The notes: generated by a model not told the origin, from the letters alone. Shown: positions 40,316 to 50,454, counted from the stretch's first letter. The stretch is DNA of 64,000 bases from Echinimonas agarilytica (GCF_023703465.1 NZ_JAMQGP010000007.1:186001-250000); one strand, 5' to 3'. Numbers and translations are program-made.

Positions 40316-42883
40316 TTATTTAACGTCACACTTGGTCAAACGCCAGATATCACGTGCATAATCTTCGATGGAGCGGTCAGAGGTAAATTTACCCATGCGC
40401 GCCGTGTTCAAGATTGCACTTTCAGCCCAAGCCGTTTGGTCTTTGTACTTCTCATTCGCTAATTTATGAGCATCTGAGTAGCTTTCAAAGTCAGCCAATA
40501 CGAGGTACGGGTCACCACCGTCAAGCAAGCTGCGTTTAATTGCAGACAAGGCACCTGGTTCACCCGGAGTGAAGTAATCTGTATCTAACCAATCCAATAC
40601 CGCTTTAATCTCTGGGTTACCGTAATAGTAATCCCAAGGATTATAGCCTTTAGTTTTGGTCTCTTTCACTTCATCAACAGACAAGCCGAAGATGAACATG
40701 TTTTCTTCACCCGCTTCTTCTGCAATCTCAATGTTTGCACCGTCCATTGTACCCATGGTCAACGCACCGTTCAGTGCCATCTTCATGTTACCTGTACCAG
40801 ATGCTTCATAACCGGCAGTCGAGATTTGCTCTGACAAGTCGGCAGCAGGAATCATTTTCTCGGCTAAGCTCACGCGGTAGTTCGGCAAGAAGATAACTTT
40901 CAACTTGTCTTTAATGCGTGGATCGTTGTTGATGCGATCGGCCACTTTATTAATGGTGAAGATGATTTCTTTCGCCAGCTTGTAACCTGGCGCAGCTTTC
41001 GCACCGAACAAGAACACCATAGGGTGGAAATCCAATTCTGGATTTTCCAACAAACGACGGTACAAGGCCAAGATGTGCAACAAGTTCAAATGTTGACGCT
41101 TGTATTCGTGAAGACGCTTAATCTGCACATCGAAGATGGCATCTGCGCTCACTTCAACACCGGTCAATTCACGAATTGAGCTCACCAATTCCAATTTATT
41201 TTCACGCTTAATTTGCATGTATTTCTTTTGGAATGTTTTGTTGGTTGCTTTCGGGGCAAGTTGCTCTAACAACTTAAGTTCACCCGGCCACTCAGTACCG
41301 ATTGTGTCGTTAATGAGGGTAGATAAACGTGGGTTACACGCTTTCAACCAACGGCGAGGTGTTACGCCATTTGTGACATTCACAAACTTCTCTGGCCACA
41401 TTTCGTAAAACTCAGGGAACAAGTCAGCTTTCACCAACTCAGAGTGAACTGCGGCAACGCCGTTAACCTTGTAAGAACCGACAACACACAAGTTACCCAT
41501 GCGGATCATGCGTTGGTCAGCTTCTTCGATCAATGACAACTTGATTTTCTTGCTGTCATCACCTGGCCACTGTGCTTCAACTTCGTCAAGGAAGCGACGG
41601 TTGATTTCATAAATGATTTCAAGGTGACGTGGTAATACGCGCTCGAATAAGTAAACAGGCCACTTTTCAAGTGCTTCTGGCAGCAATGTGTGGTTTGTGT
41701 ATGCGAAACTCTTTTGACACACAGACCATGCATCTTCCCAGTTCATTCCTTCTTCATCCATCAATGTGCGCATTAATTCTGGAATGGCAATTGTTGGGTG
41801 AGTATCGTTTAACTGAATTACGATTTGGTCAGAGTACTTGCTCAAGTCATCGCCATGGGCGCGCTTGTAGCGACGCATGATGTCTTTGAGTGAGCATGCA
41901 CAGAAGAAGTACTGTTGGATCAGACGTAATTGCTTACCTGCATCCGTCTCATCATTCGGGTAAAGAACTTTAGAGATGGTTTCTGCTAAGTTCTGCTCGC
42001 CTTGAGCATCTTTGTAGGCACCTGCATTGAATGCATCCCAGTCAAAGAACTCAGAAGCGCGACTTTCCCACAAACGGAGAATATTTACTGTTTTGCCTTG
42101 ATAACCAACAATTGGAATATCCCAAGGCACACCTTTAATGACGCTGCCAGGATGCCATACCTTACGAAGCGTACCGTCATTTTCGAATACTGTTTCAACG
42201 TAGCCAAACACTGGAATTTCTTGCACAGATTCAGGGCGACAAATTTCCCAAGGGTTACCATATTCGCGCCAAGAATCTGGGCGCTCAATTTGACGACCTT
42301 GCTGGAACGCTTGACGGAACAAACCGTGCTCATAGTGAATACCGTAACCAATAGCTGGGTAATTAAGGCTGGCTAACGAATCGATGAAACAGGCCGCAAG
42401 ACGCCCTAAACCACCGTTACCAAGTGCCATATCTGGCTCTTCTTCAGCGATATCTGAGATCTCGTGACCCAAATCTTTGAGTGCTTGCGCTGCATTTTCA
42501 AAGAGACCTAAGCTTTGGAGGTTGTTCCCCATCAAGCGGCCCATCAAGAACTCAAGCGACAAGTAATGAACTGCGCGAGTATCTTTGTTGAAATGCGTTT
42601 TTTGGGTTTCGCTTAAACGAGAGAAAACAAGTTCGTTAACGGCCGCTGATGTTGCGCCCCACCAAGCTTTATCTGAAGCTTTTTCAGCATCTGTTCCCAG
42701 CGTTGTATTCAAATGACGAACAATGCTTTCTTTGAATTGATCGACGCTAACATCCATTTTAAATGCTTCTGCAGCGTTGCTGGCTGCGGGCTTTTTAGCT
42801 GGAGCTTTCTTTGCAGCAGGCTTCTTTGCTGCTGTAGTGCTCTTAGCTGTGGTGGTTTTACTGGTAGCCTTTTTAATAGCCAT
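40316..42883 (-). CDS. glgP: Glycogen/maltodextrin phosphorylase with a histone-like N-terminal tail
   Basis: GT35 alpha-glucan phosphorylase (855 aa): releases glucose-1-phosphate from glycogen or maltodextrin with phosphate. The PLP-binding lysine is Lys701 in EASGTGNMKMALNG, followed by GTMDGANIEI; HYLSLEFLMGR and GNGGLGRLAACF are further signatures. Without its first 38 residues the protein equals the usual ~815 aa. Those residues are almost only Lys, Ala, Pro, Thr and Ser (10 Lys in the first 31), built from AAKKPAAKKAPAKK repeats like bacterial H1-type tails. It lies downstream of pgm, which converts its product to glucose-6-phosphate. No glgA, glgB or glgC is in the window. Confidence 0.95.
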   Translation of the reverse strand: MAIKKATSKTTTAKSTTAAKKPAAKKAPAKKPAASNAAEAFKMDVSVDQFKESIVRHLNTTLGTDAEKASDKAWWGATSAAVNELVFSRLSETQKTHFNKDTRAVHYLSLEFLMGRLMGNNLQSLGLFENAAQALKDLGHEISDIAEEEPDMALGNGGLGRLAACFIDSLASLNYPAIGYGIHYEHGLFRQAFQQGRQIERPDSWREYGNPWEICRPESVQEIPVFGYVETVFENDGTLRKVWHPGSVIKGVPWDIPIVGYQGKTVNILRLWESRASEFFDWDAFNAGAYKDAQGEQNLAETISKVLYPNDETDAGKQLRLIQQYFFCACSLKDIMRRYKRAHGDDLSKYSDQIVIQLNDTHPTIAIPELMRTLMDEEGMNWEDAWSVCQKSFAYTNHTLLPEALEKWPVYLFERVLPRHLEIIYEINRRFLDEVEAQWPGDDSKKIKLSLIEEADQRMIRMGNLCVVGSYKVNGVAAVHSELVKADLFPEFYEMWPEKFVNVTNGVTPRRWLKACNPRLSTLINDTIGTEWPGELKLLEQLAPKATNKTFQKKYMQIKRENKLELVSSIRELTGVEVSADAIFDVQIKRLHEYKRQHLNLLHILALYRRLLENPELDFHPMVFLFGAKAAPGYKLAKEIIFTINKVADRINNDPRIKDKLKVIFLPNYRVSLAEKMIPAADLSEQISTAGYEASGTGNMKMALNGALTMGTMDGANIEIAEEAGEENMFIFGLSVDEVKETKTKGYNPWDYYYGNPEIKAVLDWLDTDYFTPGEPGALSAIKRSLLDGGDPYLVLADFESYSDAHKLANEKYKDQTAWAESAILNTARMGKFTSDRSIEDYARDIWRLTKCDVK

Positions 42884-43031
42884 TCCTGTACCGTCCTATT
42901 TGAAAATTACCAATCAAAAAGTTGCGGTTGCCGACACTAGCCATGTCAGAACCAAACGTATTGGAGATTATAATAAGTAGTTGGAGGGGCTACGTTCTTG
43001 ACGCCGATCACCATAATCAGCACTAAGAACA

Positions 43032-43073
43032 CCCAAAAACAACCAAAGGACATGCACCTTCAGTTGTTTTGGG
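43032..43073 (-). terminator. Hairpin between pgm and glgP
   Basis: Arms CCCAAAAACAAC and GTTGTTTTGGG pair with one bulged A. It lies 20 bases after the pgm stop on the minus strand and has no clear T run beyond the arm, so it may be an RNA-processing or stability hairpin rather than a terminator. Confidence 0.4.
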
Positions 43074-43093
43074 TTGTGATTGTGAAGGTTAGG

Positions 43094-44746
43094 TTATAAT
43101 CCTGCTTTAGCGAATGCTGCCGCGACTATTTCCTGTGCTTCCTGTTGAATTTGAGCAAGGTGCGCCTCGTCTACAAAACTCTCTGCATATATCTTGTAGA
43201 TCTCTTCTGTGCCAGAAGGACGCGCTGCAAACCAACCTTTATCTGTAACCACTTTCAAACCACCAATCGCCGCCCCATTACCTGGAGCTTCGGTAAGCTT
43301 AGCCGTTATTGGGTCACCCGCAAGGCGATCTGCTTCCACCATGTCTGAACTTAAGTTTGATAGTGCTTTCTTCTGCTCTGTATTTGCTGGAGCATCGATA
43401 CGGCGATACACTGGCGAACCAAATTTAGCTTCAAGTTCTTGATAATGCTGGCCTGGATCTTTTCCAGTTACCGCTGTAATTTCAGCAGCTAACAACGCTA
43501 AGATGATGCCGTCTTTATCCGTTGTCCAAACACCACCGTCTTTGCGCAAGAATGATGCTCCGGCACTTTCTTCGCCACCAAAACCGAATTGCCCCGTATA
43601 CAAACCATCGACAAACCACTTGAAGCCCACTGGCACTTCTTTAAGGTTTTTAGAAAGAGAGTTGGCAACATGATCGATCATTGAACTTGAAACCAGTGTT
43701 TTACCAATAGCTAAGTCATCGGCCCATTGCGGACGGTGGGTATAAAGGTATTGAATAGCCACTGCAAGGTAGTGGTTTGGATTCATTAAACCAGCAGATT
43801 TAGTCACAATGCCATGCCGGTCATAATCAGGGTCATTCGATACGGCAACATCAAAGTCGTCTTTCAAGTTGATTAAACTTGCCATTGCATAAGGAGATGA
43901 ACAATCCATACGGATTTTTCCATCTTTATCCAATGTCATAAAGCTAAAGGTTGGATCCACGCGGTCATTCACAACTTGAATATCAAGACCATAGGTTTGC
44001 GCAATAGCTGGCCAGAAAGCAATGCCTGAGCCGCCCATTGGGTCAACACCTATTTTAACGCCCGCTTTTTTGATGGCATCGATGTCGATGACATTTTTGA
44101 GATCATCCACATAAGGTTGAATATAGTCATACTCAACGACCAAGTCATGCTGCCATGCTTCGTCAAATGGTGTGTAACCAATGCCTTCAAGTTCAATTGC
44201 AATTAGGTCATTAGCGCGATCTTGAATCCAGTTCGTTGCTTCGCTATCCGCAGGGCCACCATTGGGTGGATTGTATTTAAAGCCACCATCTTCAGGTGGA
44301 TTATGCGAAGGTGTAATCACCACGCCATCGGCCACTTCAGCAGGCTTTTCTGCGTTGTAAGCTAATATGGCGTGCGAGATCACGGGTGTAGGCGTGTAGC
44401 CACGATCTTGTTGCACGCGCACTTCGATGCCGTTACCCACCAACACTTCAATTGCAGAACAAAGAGCCGCTTCGGATAATGCATGAGTGTCCATGCCAAC
44501 GAACATAGGGCCATTGGTCCCCTGCTCTTTGCGGTAATCTACAATTGCTTGGCTAATCGCTAAGATATGCGTTTCAGTAAATGACTGCTTTAAACTGCTC
44601 CCACGGTGTCCCGATGTACCAAACGCAACTTTCTGCGCTGGGTTGCTCACATCAGGTTTCGCGAGATAATAATCGGTCAATAATCTCGGCACGTTACACA
44701 AATCTTGTGTCTCGGCTCTTTGACCGGCACGTGGATGAATTGCCAT
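43094..44746 (-). CDS. pgm: Phosphoglucomutase (alpha-D-glucose-specific)
   Basis: Pgm (550 aa; E. coli 546) interconverts glucose-1-phosphate and glucose-6-phosphate. The phosphoserine is Ser147 in [11 protein letters not shown]; the metal loop NDPDYDRHG, the sugar loop GEESAGASF and the phosphate-binding RPSGTE are all intact. The start is the ATG at 44746 (MAIHPRAGQ) with GAAGGGA upstream; an ATG six codons earlier lacks a site. It lies 23 bases after seqA, as in E. coli, so the pair is probably co-transcribed. With glgP it forms a glycogen breakdown pair. Confidence 0.96.
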   Translation of the reverse strand: MAIHPRAGQRAETQDLCNVPRLLTDYYLAKPDVSNPAQKVAFGTSGHRGSSLKQSFTETHILAISQAIVDYRKEQGTNGPMFVGMDTHALSEAALCSAIEVLVGNGIEVRVQQDRGYTPTPVISHAILAYNAEKPAEVADGVVITPSHNPPEDGGFKYNPPNGGPADSEATNWIQDRANDLIAIELEGIGYTPFDEAWQHDLVVEYDYIQPYVDDLKNVIDIDAIKKAGVKIGVDPMGGSGIAFWPAIAQTYGLDIQVVNDRVDPTFSFMTLDKDGKIRMDCSSPYAMASLINLKDDFDVAVSNDPDYDRHGIVTKSAGLMNPNHYLAVAIQYLYTHRPQWADDLAIGKTLVSSSMIDHVANSLSKNLKEVPVGFKWFVDGLYTGQFGFGGEESAGASFLRKDGGVWTTDKDGIILALLAAEITAVTGKDPGQHYQELEAKFGSPVYRRIDAPANTEQKKALSNLSSDMVEADRLAGDPITAKLTEAPGNGAAIGGLKVVTDKGWFAARPSGTEEIYKIYAESFVDEAHLAQIQQEAQEIVAAAFAKAGL

Positions 44747-44769
44747 AGTGTTCCCTTCGCTCATTTCAT

Positions 44770-45324
44770 TTATAAAGATTTAGTGAGGCGCTCTTTAATG
44801 TCAGCGTCCAATCCCAGTCGTTCACAGACTTCAATCAATATTGCACGTTTTTTGTGCGTATTATTATTGGTCACAACCCAATATTCTGAGCCTTCAATAG
44901 ATTTGGGGTTGGTACTGCTGCCAGCAGCCAATAATTGTTCTTTAGACGTCGCAAAATACAAGCGATCACGACCTCGAATGTCATTCACTACATTAAAATT
45001 ATCGGAAAATTGGTGATGTAACGCACTGAGTATAAGCAAGAATCGGCCAACCGCGCCCTTTTGCGCCGCCAAGATTTCGGCACTTGGCAATTGCTGCGCA
45101 TCAATCGGGGTTATATTGGCGATGGATTGTTGCGGCGTTTCTTCTTCAATCACCGCTTCAGGTTCTTGCACAGCGGTAGGCTCCGCAGCAGTCACAGATT
45201 CTGAAATGTTCGACTTATCAACCTGCAATAAGCGCCGTAATATATCCGAGGCACTTTCGCCGATGTGTTGGGTTTGACTTGCTATGAACTGATAAAGGTC
45301 GTCATCAACTTCAATGATTTTCAT
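44770..45324 (-). CDS. seqA: Negative modulator of replication initiation SeqA
   Basis: SeqA (184 aa) binds hemimethylated GATC sites, sequesters oriC and delays re-initiation. The N-terminal oligomerisation domain is clear ([33 protein letters not shown]); after an acidic/Gln-rich linker (about 38-75) the DNA-binding domain has [16 protein letters not shown] and [34 protein letters not shown]. Its presence implies Dam methylation in the host. It is divergent from ybfF and upstream of pgm, the enterobacterial arrangement. Confidence 0.94.
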   Translation of the reverse strand: MKIIEVDDDLYQFIASQTQHIGESASDILRRLLQVDKSNISESVTAAEPTAVQEPEAVIEEETPQQSIANITPIDAQQLPSAEILAAQKGAVGRFLLILSALHHQFSDNFNVVNDIRGRDRLYFATSKEQLLAAGSSTNPKSIEGSEYWVVTNNNTHKKRAILIEVCERLGLDADIKERLTKSL

Positions 45325-45411
45325 TCGATAAGTTCTTTATGAGATGAGATTTGATGGACGATGATTATACATAGCTAACTCAAGAGTCTAAACCCTAATA
45401 CACGTCTGCAC

Positions 45412-45441
45412 TTGTCGTCACCCTAAACTGCGGGTGATAAT
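45412..45441 (+). promoter_or_regulatory. Probable promoter for ybfF
   Basis: TTGTCG, 18 bases, GATAAT, then AGCGCC. The -10 covers the GTG at 45434, which argues for the ATG at 45470 as the ybfF start. Confidence 0.5.
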
Positions 45442-45469
45442 AGCGCCAAAATCTCATATTGTTTTGCGC

Positions 45470-46237
45470 ATGCTCAATTATAAAGACACTGGTACCGGCT
45501 TTCCTGTTCTGCTCATCCATGGCCTGTTTGGCAATTTAGATAATCTAGCGGGTTTAGGCCGCGCATTGCTTGATGCTCATTTTCGAGTGATACAGGTAGA
45601 TGTTCGAAATCACGGTGAGTCACCGACGTATGCGTCAATGTCATACGATGATATGGCTCAAGATATCGTTAGCCTGCTGGATCATTTAAATATTGCAGAG
45701 TGCCACCTTGTTGGCCATTCAATGGGCGGAAAAATAGCCATGCGAGTCGCTTTACGCCAACCTCAGCGGATAAAAGCTCTTGGAGTCGCCGACATTGCCC
45801 CAGTGCCCTATCAAAGTCACCATGTGAACGTACTCAAAGGGCTTGATGAATTGGAACGTAAGCCAACGGCCTCGCGTAAAGAAGCAGACACACTGTTGGC
45901 CGAGTTCATTGCTGAAGCCGGTGTGCGCCAATTTTTATTGAAAAACCTACGTTGGACCAATGGCCGAGCCGAATGGCGTCTGCGCTATCCTGAAGTAAAA
46001 CAAGAATACGACGCAATCATTGGCTGGAATCGTATTGACGCCCAGTTCTGCCAACCCACACTATTTATCAAGGGCAATGATTCAGATTATATTACTGCTG
46101 AGTATCGAGAGGAAATCGCCAAATACTTTCCAACTTCCAAAGCAAAAATAATCCAAGGAACCGGGCACTGGCTTCATGCTGAAAAACCCGAAGCGTTCAA
46201 TCGCATTGTACTTCAATTCCTTACAGGGGTTGGCTGA
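45470..46237 (+). CDS. ybfF: Alpha/beta-hydrolase esterase YbfF
   Basis: Cytoplasmic alpha/beta-hydrolase (255 aa; E. coli YbfF 254), an acyl-thioesterase/esterase of uncertain physiological substrate. The nucleophile is Ser84 in GHSMGG; HGLFGNLDN forms the oxyanion region and the catalytic His lies in GTGHWLHAEKP. The ATG at 45470 was chosen over an upstream GTG that lies in the predicted -10. It is divergent from seqA, as in E. coli. Confidence 0.92.
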   Translation: MLNYKDTGTGFPVLLIHGLFGNLDNLAGLGRALLDAHFRVIQVDVRNHGESPTYASMSYDDMAQDIVSLLDHLNIAECHLVGHSMGGKIAMRVALRQPQRIKALGVADIAPVPYQSHHVNVLKGLDELERKPTASRKEADTLLAEFIAEAGVRQFLLKNLRWTNGRAEWRLRYPEVKQEYDAIIGWNRIDAQFCQPTLFIKGNDSDYITAEYREEIAKYFPTSKAKIIQGTGHWLHAEKPEAFNRIVLQFLTGVG

Positions 46238-46251
46238 TAGACGGGTGATTG

Positions 46252-46260
46252 TGTTATAGT
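46252..46260 (+). promoter_or_regulatory. Extended -10 ahead of the DUF2788 gene
   Basis: TGTTATAGT followed by CGCGCC, 30 bases before the ATG. The -35 is weak. Confidence 0.45.
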
Positions 46261-46289
46261 CGCGCCACTTTTTCGTGTGAATTTCAGCT

Positions 46290-46526
46290 ATGCAATCCAA
46301 GTGGTTAACAGAGCATTGGGACAAAATTGAGTCGATTGGACTTTATGTGTTCTTTGCAGTCATTTTCTTTTTCATCGGAATGGCCATTCAAGACGTATTA
46401 AAACGTGGTAACGTACCGTTTTTTGGACGCGCCATTGTCTGGTTGGTGCTATTTTTAGGATGTGCGGGTTTCATCGCCAAAGGTGTCATTCAGGCATTTT
46501 TTGAAGCCTCAGGTACTGGAGGCTAG
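46290..46526 (+). CDS. DUF2788 family small membrane protein
   Basis: A 78-aa protein with two transmembrane helices (about 16-33 and 46-68) around a short basic loop VLKRGNVPFFGR. The pattern, the size and the position between ybfF and ybfE fit the uncharacterised DUF2788 family. It starts a tight run with ybfE (8 bases apart) and fldA. Its function is unknown. Confidence 0.8.
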   Translation: MQSKWLTEHWDKIESIGLYVFFAVIFFFIGMAIQDVLKRGNVPFFGRAIVWLVLFLGCAGFIAKGVIQAFFEASGTGG

Positions 46527-46534
46527 AGCTTTAA

Positions 46535-46807
46535 ATGGCGAAGCAGTTGAATGACCGCACAACGATTGATTTGTTTGCGGAAGAAAAGCGACCGGGGCGT
46601 CCTAAGACAAACCCGTTATCACGCGAAGCACAATTAAAAATAAACAAACGCAATCAACTCAAGCGCGATCGCGAAAGTGGATTGAAACGTGTGGAATTAA
46701 AACTGCACGAAGAATTTGTATCTCTGCTGGACGAGCAGGCAAAAGCCGAAGCGATGAGTCGCGCGGCTTACATTGAAAAATTACTTCGGTTGGCTGCACA
46801 CAAATAA
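46535..46807 (+). CDS. ybfE: YbfE, LexA-regulated ribbon-helix-helix-like protein
   Basis: A 90-aa, strongly basic protein. The N-terminal half has an AT-hook-like RPGRPKTNP stretch and a Lys/Arg-rich region; the C-terminal half (KRVELKLHEEFVSLLDEQAKAEAMSRAAYIEKLLRLAA) looks like a ribbon-helix-helix DNA-binding fold. In E. coli ybfE is a LexA-regulated gene of unknown role. I see no clear CTG-N10-CAG LexA box close upstream here. It lies between the DUF2788 gene and fldA, the usual position. Confidence 0.85.
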   Translation: MAKQLNDRTTIDLFAEEKRPGRPKTNPLSREAQLKINKRNQLKRDRESGLKRVELKLHEEFVSLLDEQAKAEAMSRAAYIEKLLRLAAHK

Positions 46808-46853
46808 AAGCAGCGCTCCGACTATATTATGAATTGAAGTAGGAAAAACGAAC

Positions 46854-47381
46854 ATGGCAGCATTGGTAGGAATTTTCTTCGGCAGTGACACCGGCAATAC
46901 AGAGAATGTCGCAAAGCAAATCCAAAAGCAATTGGGTAAAGACTTATGTGATGTTTACGATATTGCCAAGGCGAGCAAAGAAGACATTGACCAATACAGC
47001 TTCTTGTTATTTGGTATTCCAACTTGGTATTACGGCGAAGCTCAGTGCGATTGGGATGACTTTTTTCCTGATTTAGAAGCTTTATCGTTCGAAGACAAGC
47101 TTGTTGGTATTTTCGGTTGTGGTGATCAAGAAGATTACGCCGAGTACTTTTTAGACGCCATGGGCATGATTCGCGACATTACCGAAGCCCGAGGTGCAAC
47201 GATTGTGGGGCATTGGCCAACCGAGAGCTATGACTTTGAAGCCTCTAAAGGTTTAGTTGATGAAAACTATTTTGTGGGATTAGGTATTGACGAAGATCGC
47301 CAACCGGAACTCACTGACCAGCGCATTAAGCAATGGAGCCAACAAATTTATGGCGAAATGTGCTTAGCTGAGCTGCAATAA
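46854..47381 (+). CDS. fldA: Flavodoxin FldA
   Basis: Long-chain FMN flavodoxin (175 aa), a low-potential electron carrier for radical-SAM enzymes, MetH and others, and a replacement for ferredoxin under iron limitation. The FMN phosphate loop is GSDTGNTENVAK (10-21); the isoalloxazine-contact regions are IPTWYYGEAQCDW and GCGDQEDYAEYF. AGGAAAAA precedes the ATG. It lies directly before fur, the standard pairing, which fits iron-responsive use. Confidence 0.95.
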   Translation: MAALVGIFFGSDTGNTENVAKQIQKQLGKDLCDVYDIAKASKEDIDQYSFLLFGIPTWYYGEAQCDWDDFFPDLEALSFEDKLVGIFGCGDQEDYAEYFLDAMGMIRDITEARGATIVGHWPTESYDFEASKGLVDENYFVGLGIDEDRQPELTDQRIKQWSQQIYGEMCLAELQ

Positions 47382-47415
47382 CTCACTTTAGCATAACCTT
47401 ACTAACATCATCGTA

Positions 47416-47457
47416 GAAGCCTGCTGCCAACAACCGTCAGCGGGCTTCTTTGCTTTT
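47416..47457 (+). terminator. Probable terminator after fldA
   Basis: Eleven-bp stem GAAGCCTGCTG / CAGCGGGCTTC with one T-G pair, followed by TTTGCTTTT. Confidence 0.7.
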
Positions 47458-47574
47458 AAGGCATTGACCACTCAATATTTCAAACATCAAACCATTTTGC
47501 CTGATTTTTAGTTTTGAAGTCATATTATGCAAATAAAGGTGGTTGATTTCAGTTTCTTTTATCGGCTCAGTCTC

Positions 47575-47580
47575 TATAAT
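47575..47580 (+). promoter_or_regulatory. Probable -10 of the fur promoter
   Basis: A perfect TATAAT 44 bases before the fur ATG. The -35 region (GTTTCT at 17 bases) is poor, and no obvious Fur box is visible. Confidence 0.4.
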
Positions 47581-47624
47581 GTCTGGCATTGTAAAGGAAC
47601 AGCACCGATACAGGCAGTAACCAA

Positions 47625-48053
47625 ATGAGTGACGAAAATTTAGCGCTTCGCAAAGCAGGTTTAAAAGTAACGCTTCCAAGAATTAAAATTCTGGAAATGC
47701 TGCAAGCACCTGAAAACCAGCACATTAGCGCAGAAGACATGTATAAAAAATTGATCGATCAAGGCGAAGAAATCGGTTTGGCGACAGTTTACCGCGTACT
47801 CAACCAATTTGATGATGCGGGCATTGTGACTCGTCACCATTTTGAGGGTGGAAAATCAGTATTTGAACTCACAAGCCAAGAACACCATGACCACTTGGTA
47901 TGCTTGGATTGCGGTAAAGTGATTGAGTTTTCAGATGATGTAATTGAAGAGCGCCAGCATGAAGTGGCGAAAGCGCACAACATCAACCTCACCAATCACA
48001 GTTTGTATTTGTACGGTCGCAGCACAGACGGTAAGTGTGAACACAACGATTGA
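47625..48053 (+). CDS. fur: Ferric uptake regulator Fur
   Basis: Fur (142 aa) represses iron-uptake genes when loaded with Fe(II). An N-terminal winged helix (LRKAGLKVTLPRIKILEML ... IGLATVYRVLNQFDDAGIV, about 8-75) precedes the dimerisation domain with HHFEGGKSVFEL, HHDHLVCLDCGKVIEF (His cluster and CxxC) and a terminal Cys near the end. Length and order match the E. coli protein (148 aa). It shares a strong hairpin terminator with the convergent RDD gene. Confidence 0.96.
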   Translation: MSDENLALRKAGLKVTLPRIKILEMLQAPENQHISAEDMYKKLIDQGEEIGLATVYRVLNQFDDAGIVTRHHFEGGKSVFELTSQEHHDHLVCLDCGKVIEFSDDVIEERQHEVAKAHNINLTNHSLYLYGRSTDGKCEHND

Positions 48054-48064
48054 TATTGCGAATG

Positions 48065-48112
48065 ATTCAGACATAAAAAAACCGGCATCAGCCGGTTTTT
48101 TTATGTCTGAAT
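48065..48112. terminator. Bidirectional terminator between fur and the RDD gene
   Basis: A perfect 22-bp hairpin from 48065 to 48112 with loop ATCA. The core is ACCGGC / GCCGGT, flanked by seven A and seven T and then a further paired ATGTCTGAA segment. It is unusually long and symmetrical. Confidence 0.93.
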
Positions 48113-48127
48113 ATTTACACCAACGGC

Positions 48128-48598
48128 CTATTCATCACGCTCAATCACAACGGTACGAGCTATCTTGTCATGCCAACCTTGCTTCTTGTCATCAAACGCA
48201 ATCCAAATAAAGCCTAAACACAATGGGACCGTTGAAATAATATAACCGATATAACGCAACGCACATTGCATGCCGCTCATCGGCCCTAACGTTCTTGCAT
48301 CCACAATGACACCTCGCCAAACCATCTTTCCTGGCGTTGCGGCAAAACGAAGCCAGAAAAAAATCACAATCGCGATAGGCAGCACGTAATTGACCACACC
48401 ATCAGCCCATCCTTGTATAGGCTGTTCGGATGTAAAGTACTCAATACCATAGATAGCGAACAGGATCGGCAGGGTTACGAGCATTAACAACAATGAGTCG
48501 ATAATACTCGATAACACTCGCTTCCAAAAACCAATATAAGTCACTGACTTTTCAGCTTGTTCAATACCCTGCTCAGTCATTTGTTGCGTTTCTTCCAT
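48128..48598 (-). CDS. RDD-family membrane protein
   Basis: A 156-aa protein with the RDD pattern: YIGFWKRVLSSIIDSLLL with the Arg and Asp of the first helix, a second helix near 75-95, ATPGKMVWRGVIVDARTLGPM between helices, and a last helix before FDDKKQGWHDKIARTVVI. Some RDD proteins have been tied to Na+ or proton exchange; the role here is unknown. I use the ATG at 48598, nine bases after AAGGGA; the ATG at 48607 touches that site and is too close. It follows glnS on the same strand with a short gap. Confidence 0.85.
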   Translation of the reverse strand: MEETQQMTEQGIEQAEKSVTYIGFWKRVLSSIIDSLLLMLVTLPILFAIYGIEYFTSEQPIQGWADGVVNYVLPIAIVIFFWLRFAATPGKMVWRGVIVDARTLGPMSGMQCALRYIGYIISTVPLCLGFIWIAFDDKKQGWHDKIARTVVIERDE

Positions 48599-48625
48599 GA
48601 TTAACATTCCCTTCTTGATAAAATA

Positions 48626-50296
48626 TTAAGCGCCAACTTTTGCCCAAGTGTCACGCAGTCCAACCGTTCGGTTAAACACTAAACGCTCAGGCATACTGTC
48701 TTTTTCATCCGCGCAAAAATAACCTTCTCGCTCAAATTGATAAGCAACTTGGCTACTCGCATTGAGCAAGGACGGCTCAACAATAGCTTCTTTGACCAAC
48801 AAGGAGTCAGGATTTAGAACTTGAGTAAATTCCTCTGCTGCTGGGTTAGGTACTGTAAATAAGCGATCATATAAGCGAACTTCAGCAGCAATACCATGTT
48901 CAGCTGACACCCAATGAATGACACCTTTTACCTTACGACCATCGGCAGGATTCTTACCTAAAGTGTCAGCATCGTATGAACAGTAAACGGTTTGAATATT
49001 ACCGCTTTCATCTTTCTCTACCCGCTCGGCTTTAATCACATATGCATTCCGTAAACGGACTTCTTTGCCCATCACTAAACGCTTATATTTCTTATTTGCT
49101 TCTTCGCGGAAGTCATCACGGTCAATAAACAATTCGCGTCCAAACGGTAATTCGCGCAGGCCTGCGTCTTCGTTATTCGGATGCACAGGCGCATTAATTA
49201 TTTCGCTGCTGCCTTCGGTGTAGTTTTCGATCACAACACGAAGGGGATCCAACACAGCCATCGCCCTGGGTGCATTTTCATTAAGCTCTTCTCGAATACA
49301 CGCCTCGAGCATTGCCATCTCAACCATATTGTCTTGCTTGGTGACACCAATACGCTTGGAAAACTCAACCAAACTACCCGGCGTATAACCACGGCGGCGC
49401 ATCCCGGCAATGGTAGGCATTCGAGGGTCATCCCAACCATTCACATAACCATCTTCAACGAGGTTGCTAAGCTTACGCTTCGACATCACAGTGTATTCGA
49501 GGTTTAAACGAGAAAACTCGTACTGATGTGGGCGCGATTCAATATCAAGGTTGTTTAACACCCAGTCATACAATGCTCGGTTATCTTGAAACTCAAGCGT
49601 ACACAACGAATGAGTAATGCCTTCAATAGCATCAGAAATACAATGAGTAAAATCGTACATTGGGTAAATGCACCACTTATTTCCCGTTTGATGATGCTCA
49701 ATATAACGAATTCGGTACAGCACCGGATCACGCATCACAATCTGCGGGCTACTCATGTCAATTTTAGCACGCAAGCAACACTCACCTTCCTTGTACTCAC
49801 CTCTGCGCATGCGCTCAAAGGCCGCCAAGTTATCTTCAACTGACGCATCTCGGTGTGGGCTATTTTGACCTGGCTCTTTTAATGTGCCTCGGAATTCTCT
49901 GATTTGCTCTGGGCTCAAAAAGTCGACGTATGCAAGGCCCTTCTCAACCAACTGCACTGCAAATGCATACAAATCATCAAAGTAATTTGATGAATAGCAA
50001 ATATCACCATTCCATTTAAAGCCTAACCACTCAACATCGTACTTGATCGAGTCGATGAAATGTTGTTCTTCTTTTGCCGGATTCGTATCGTCAAAACGAA
50101 GGTTACATTGGCCTTGGTAATCTTTAGCAATACCAAAGTTCAAGCAGATCGATTTAGCATGGCCAATATGCAAATAACCATTGGGCTCAGGGGGAAATCG
50201 AGTATGAATTTCTTTATGTTTTCCGTCGGCCAAGTCTTTATCAATGATTTGACGAATAAAATTGCTTGGCTTGGGGGCGTTTTCCGCCTCAGTCAT
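48626..50296 (-). CDS. glnS: Glutaminyl-tRNA synthetase
   Basis: Class I synthetase (556 aa; E. coli 554) that charges tRNA-Gln. The HIGH motif is at residues 43-46 ([16 protein letters not shown]) and the KMSKS-type motif is VMSKRKL near 270; the C-terminal beta-barrel anticodon-binding domain is complete ([24 protein letters not shown]). AGAGG precedes the ATG. It is one of the enzymes acting on tRNAs thiolated by the TusBCDE-MnmA route. Confidence 0.97.
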   Translation of the reverse strand: MTEAENAPKPSNFIRQIIDKDLADGKHKEIHTRFPPEPNGYLHIGHAKSICLNFGIAKDYQGQCNLRFDDTNPAKEEQHFIDSIKYDVEWLGFKWNGDICYSSNYFDDLYAFAVQLVEKGLAYVDFLSPEQIREFRGTLKEPGQNSPHRDASVEDNLAAFERMRRGEYKEGECCLRAKIDMSSPQIVMRDPVLYRIRYIEHHQTGNKWCIYPMYDFTHCISDAIEGITHSLCTLEFQDNRALYDWVLNNLDIESRPHQYEFSRLNLEYTVMSKRKLSNLVEDGYVNGWDDPRMPTIAGMRRRGYTPGSLVEFSKRIGVTKQDNMVEMAMLEACIREELNENAPRAMAVLDPLRVVIENYTEGSSEIINAPVHPNNEDAGLRELPFGRELFIDRDDFREEANKKYKRLVMGKEVRLRNAYVIKAERVEKDESGNIQTVYCSYDADTLGKNPADGRKVKGVIHWVSAEHGIAAEVRLYDRLFTVPNPAAEEFTQVLNPDSLLVKEAIVEPSLLNASSQVAYQFEREGYFCADEKDSMPERLVFNRTVGLRDTWAKVGA

Positions 50297-50454
50297 GACA
50301 GAACCTCTAATTATTATCTAGTCACTTAGATGACCGTTAATCATCCCTGATTGATTGAACAAAAACAACAGCGAAAATGATGAAAAAACCCAGCAAAATA
50401 GGCAATCACAGGTTACGCTGATGATTCAAGCCAAGATTCAAACAGGATGATGCA

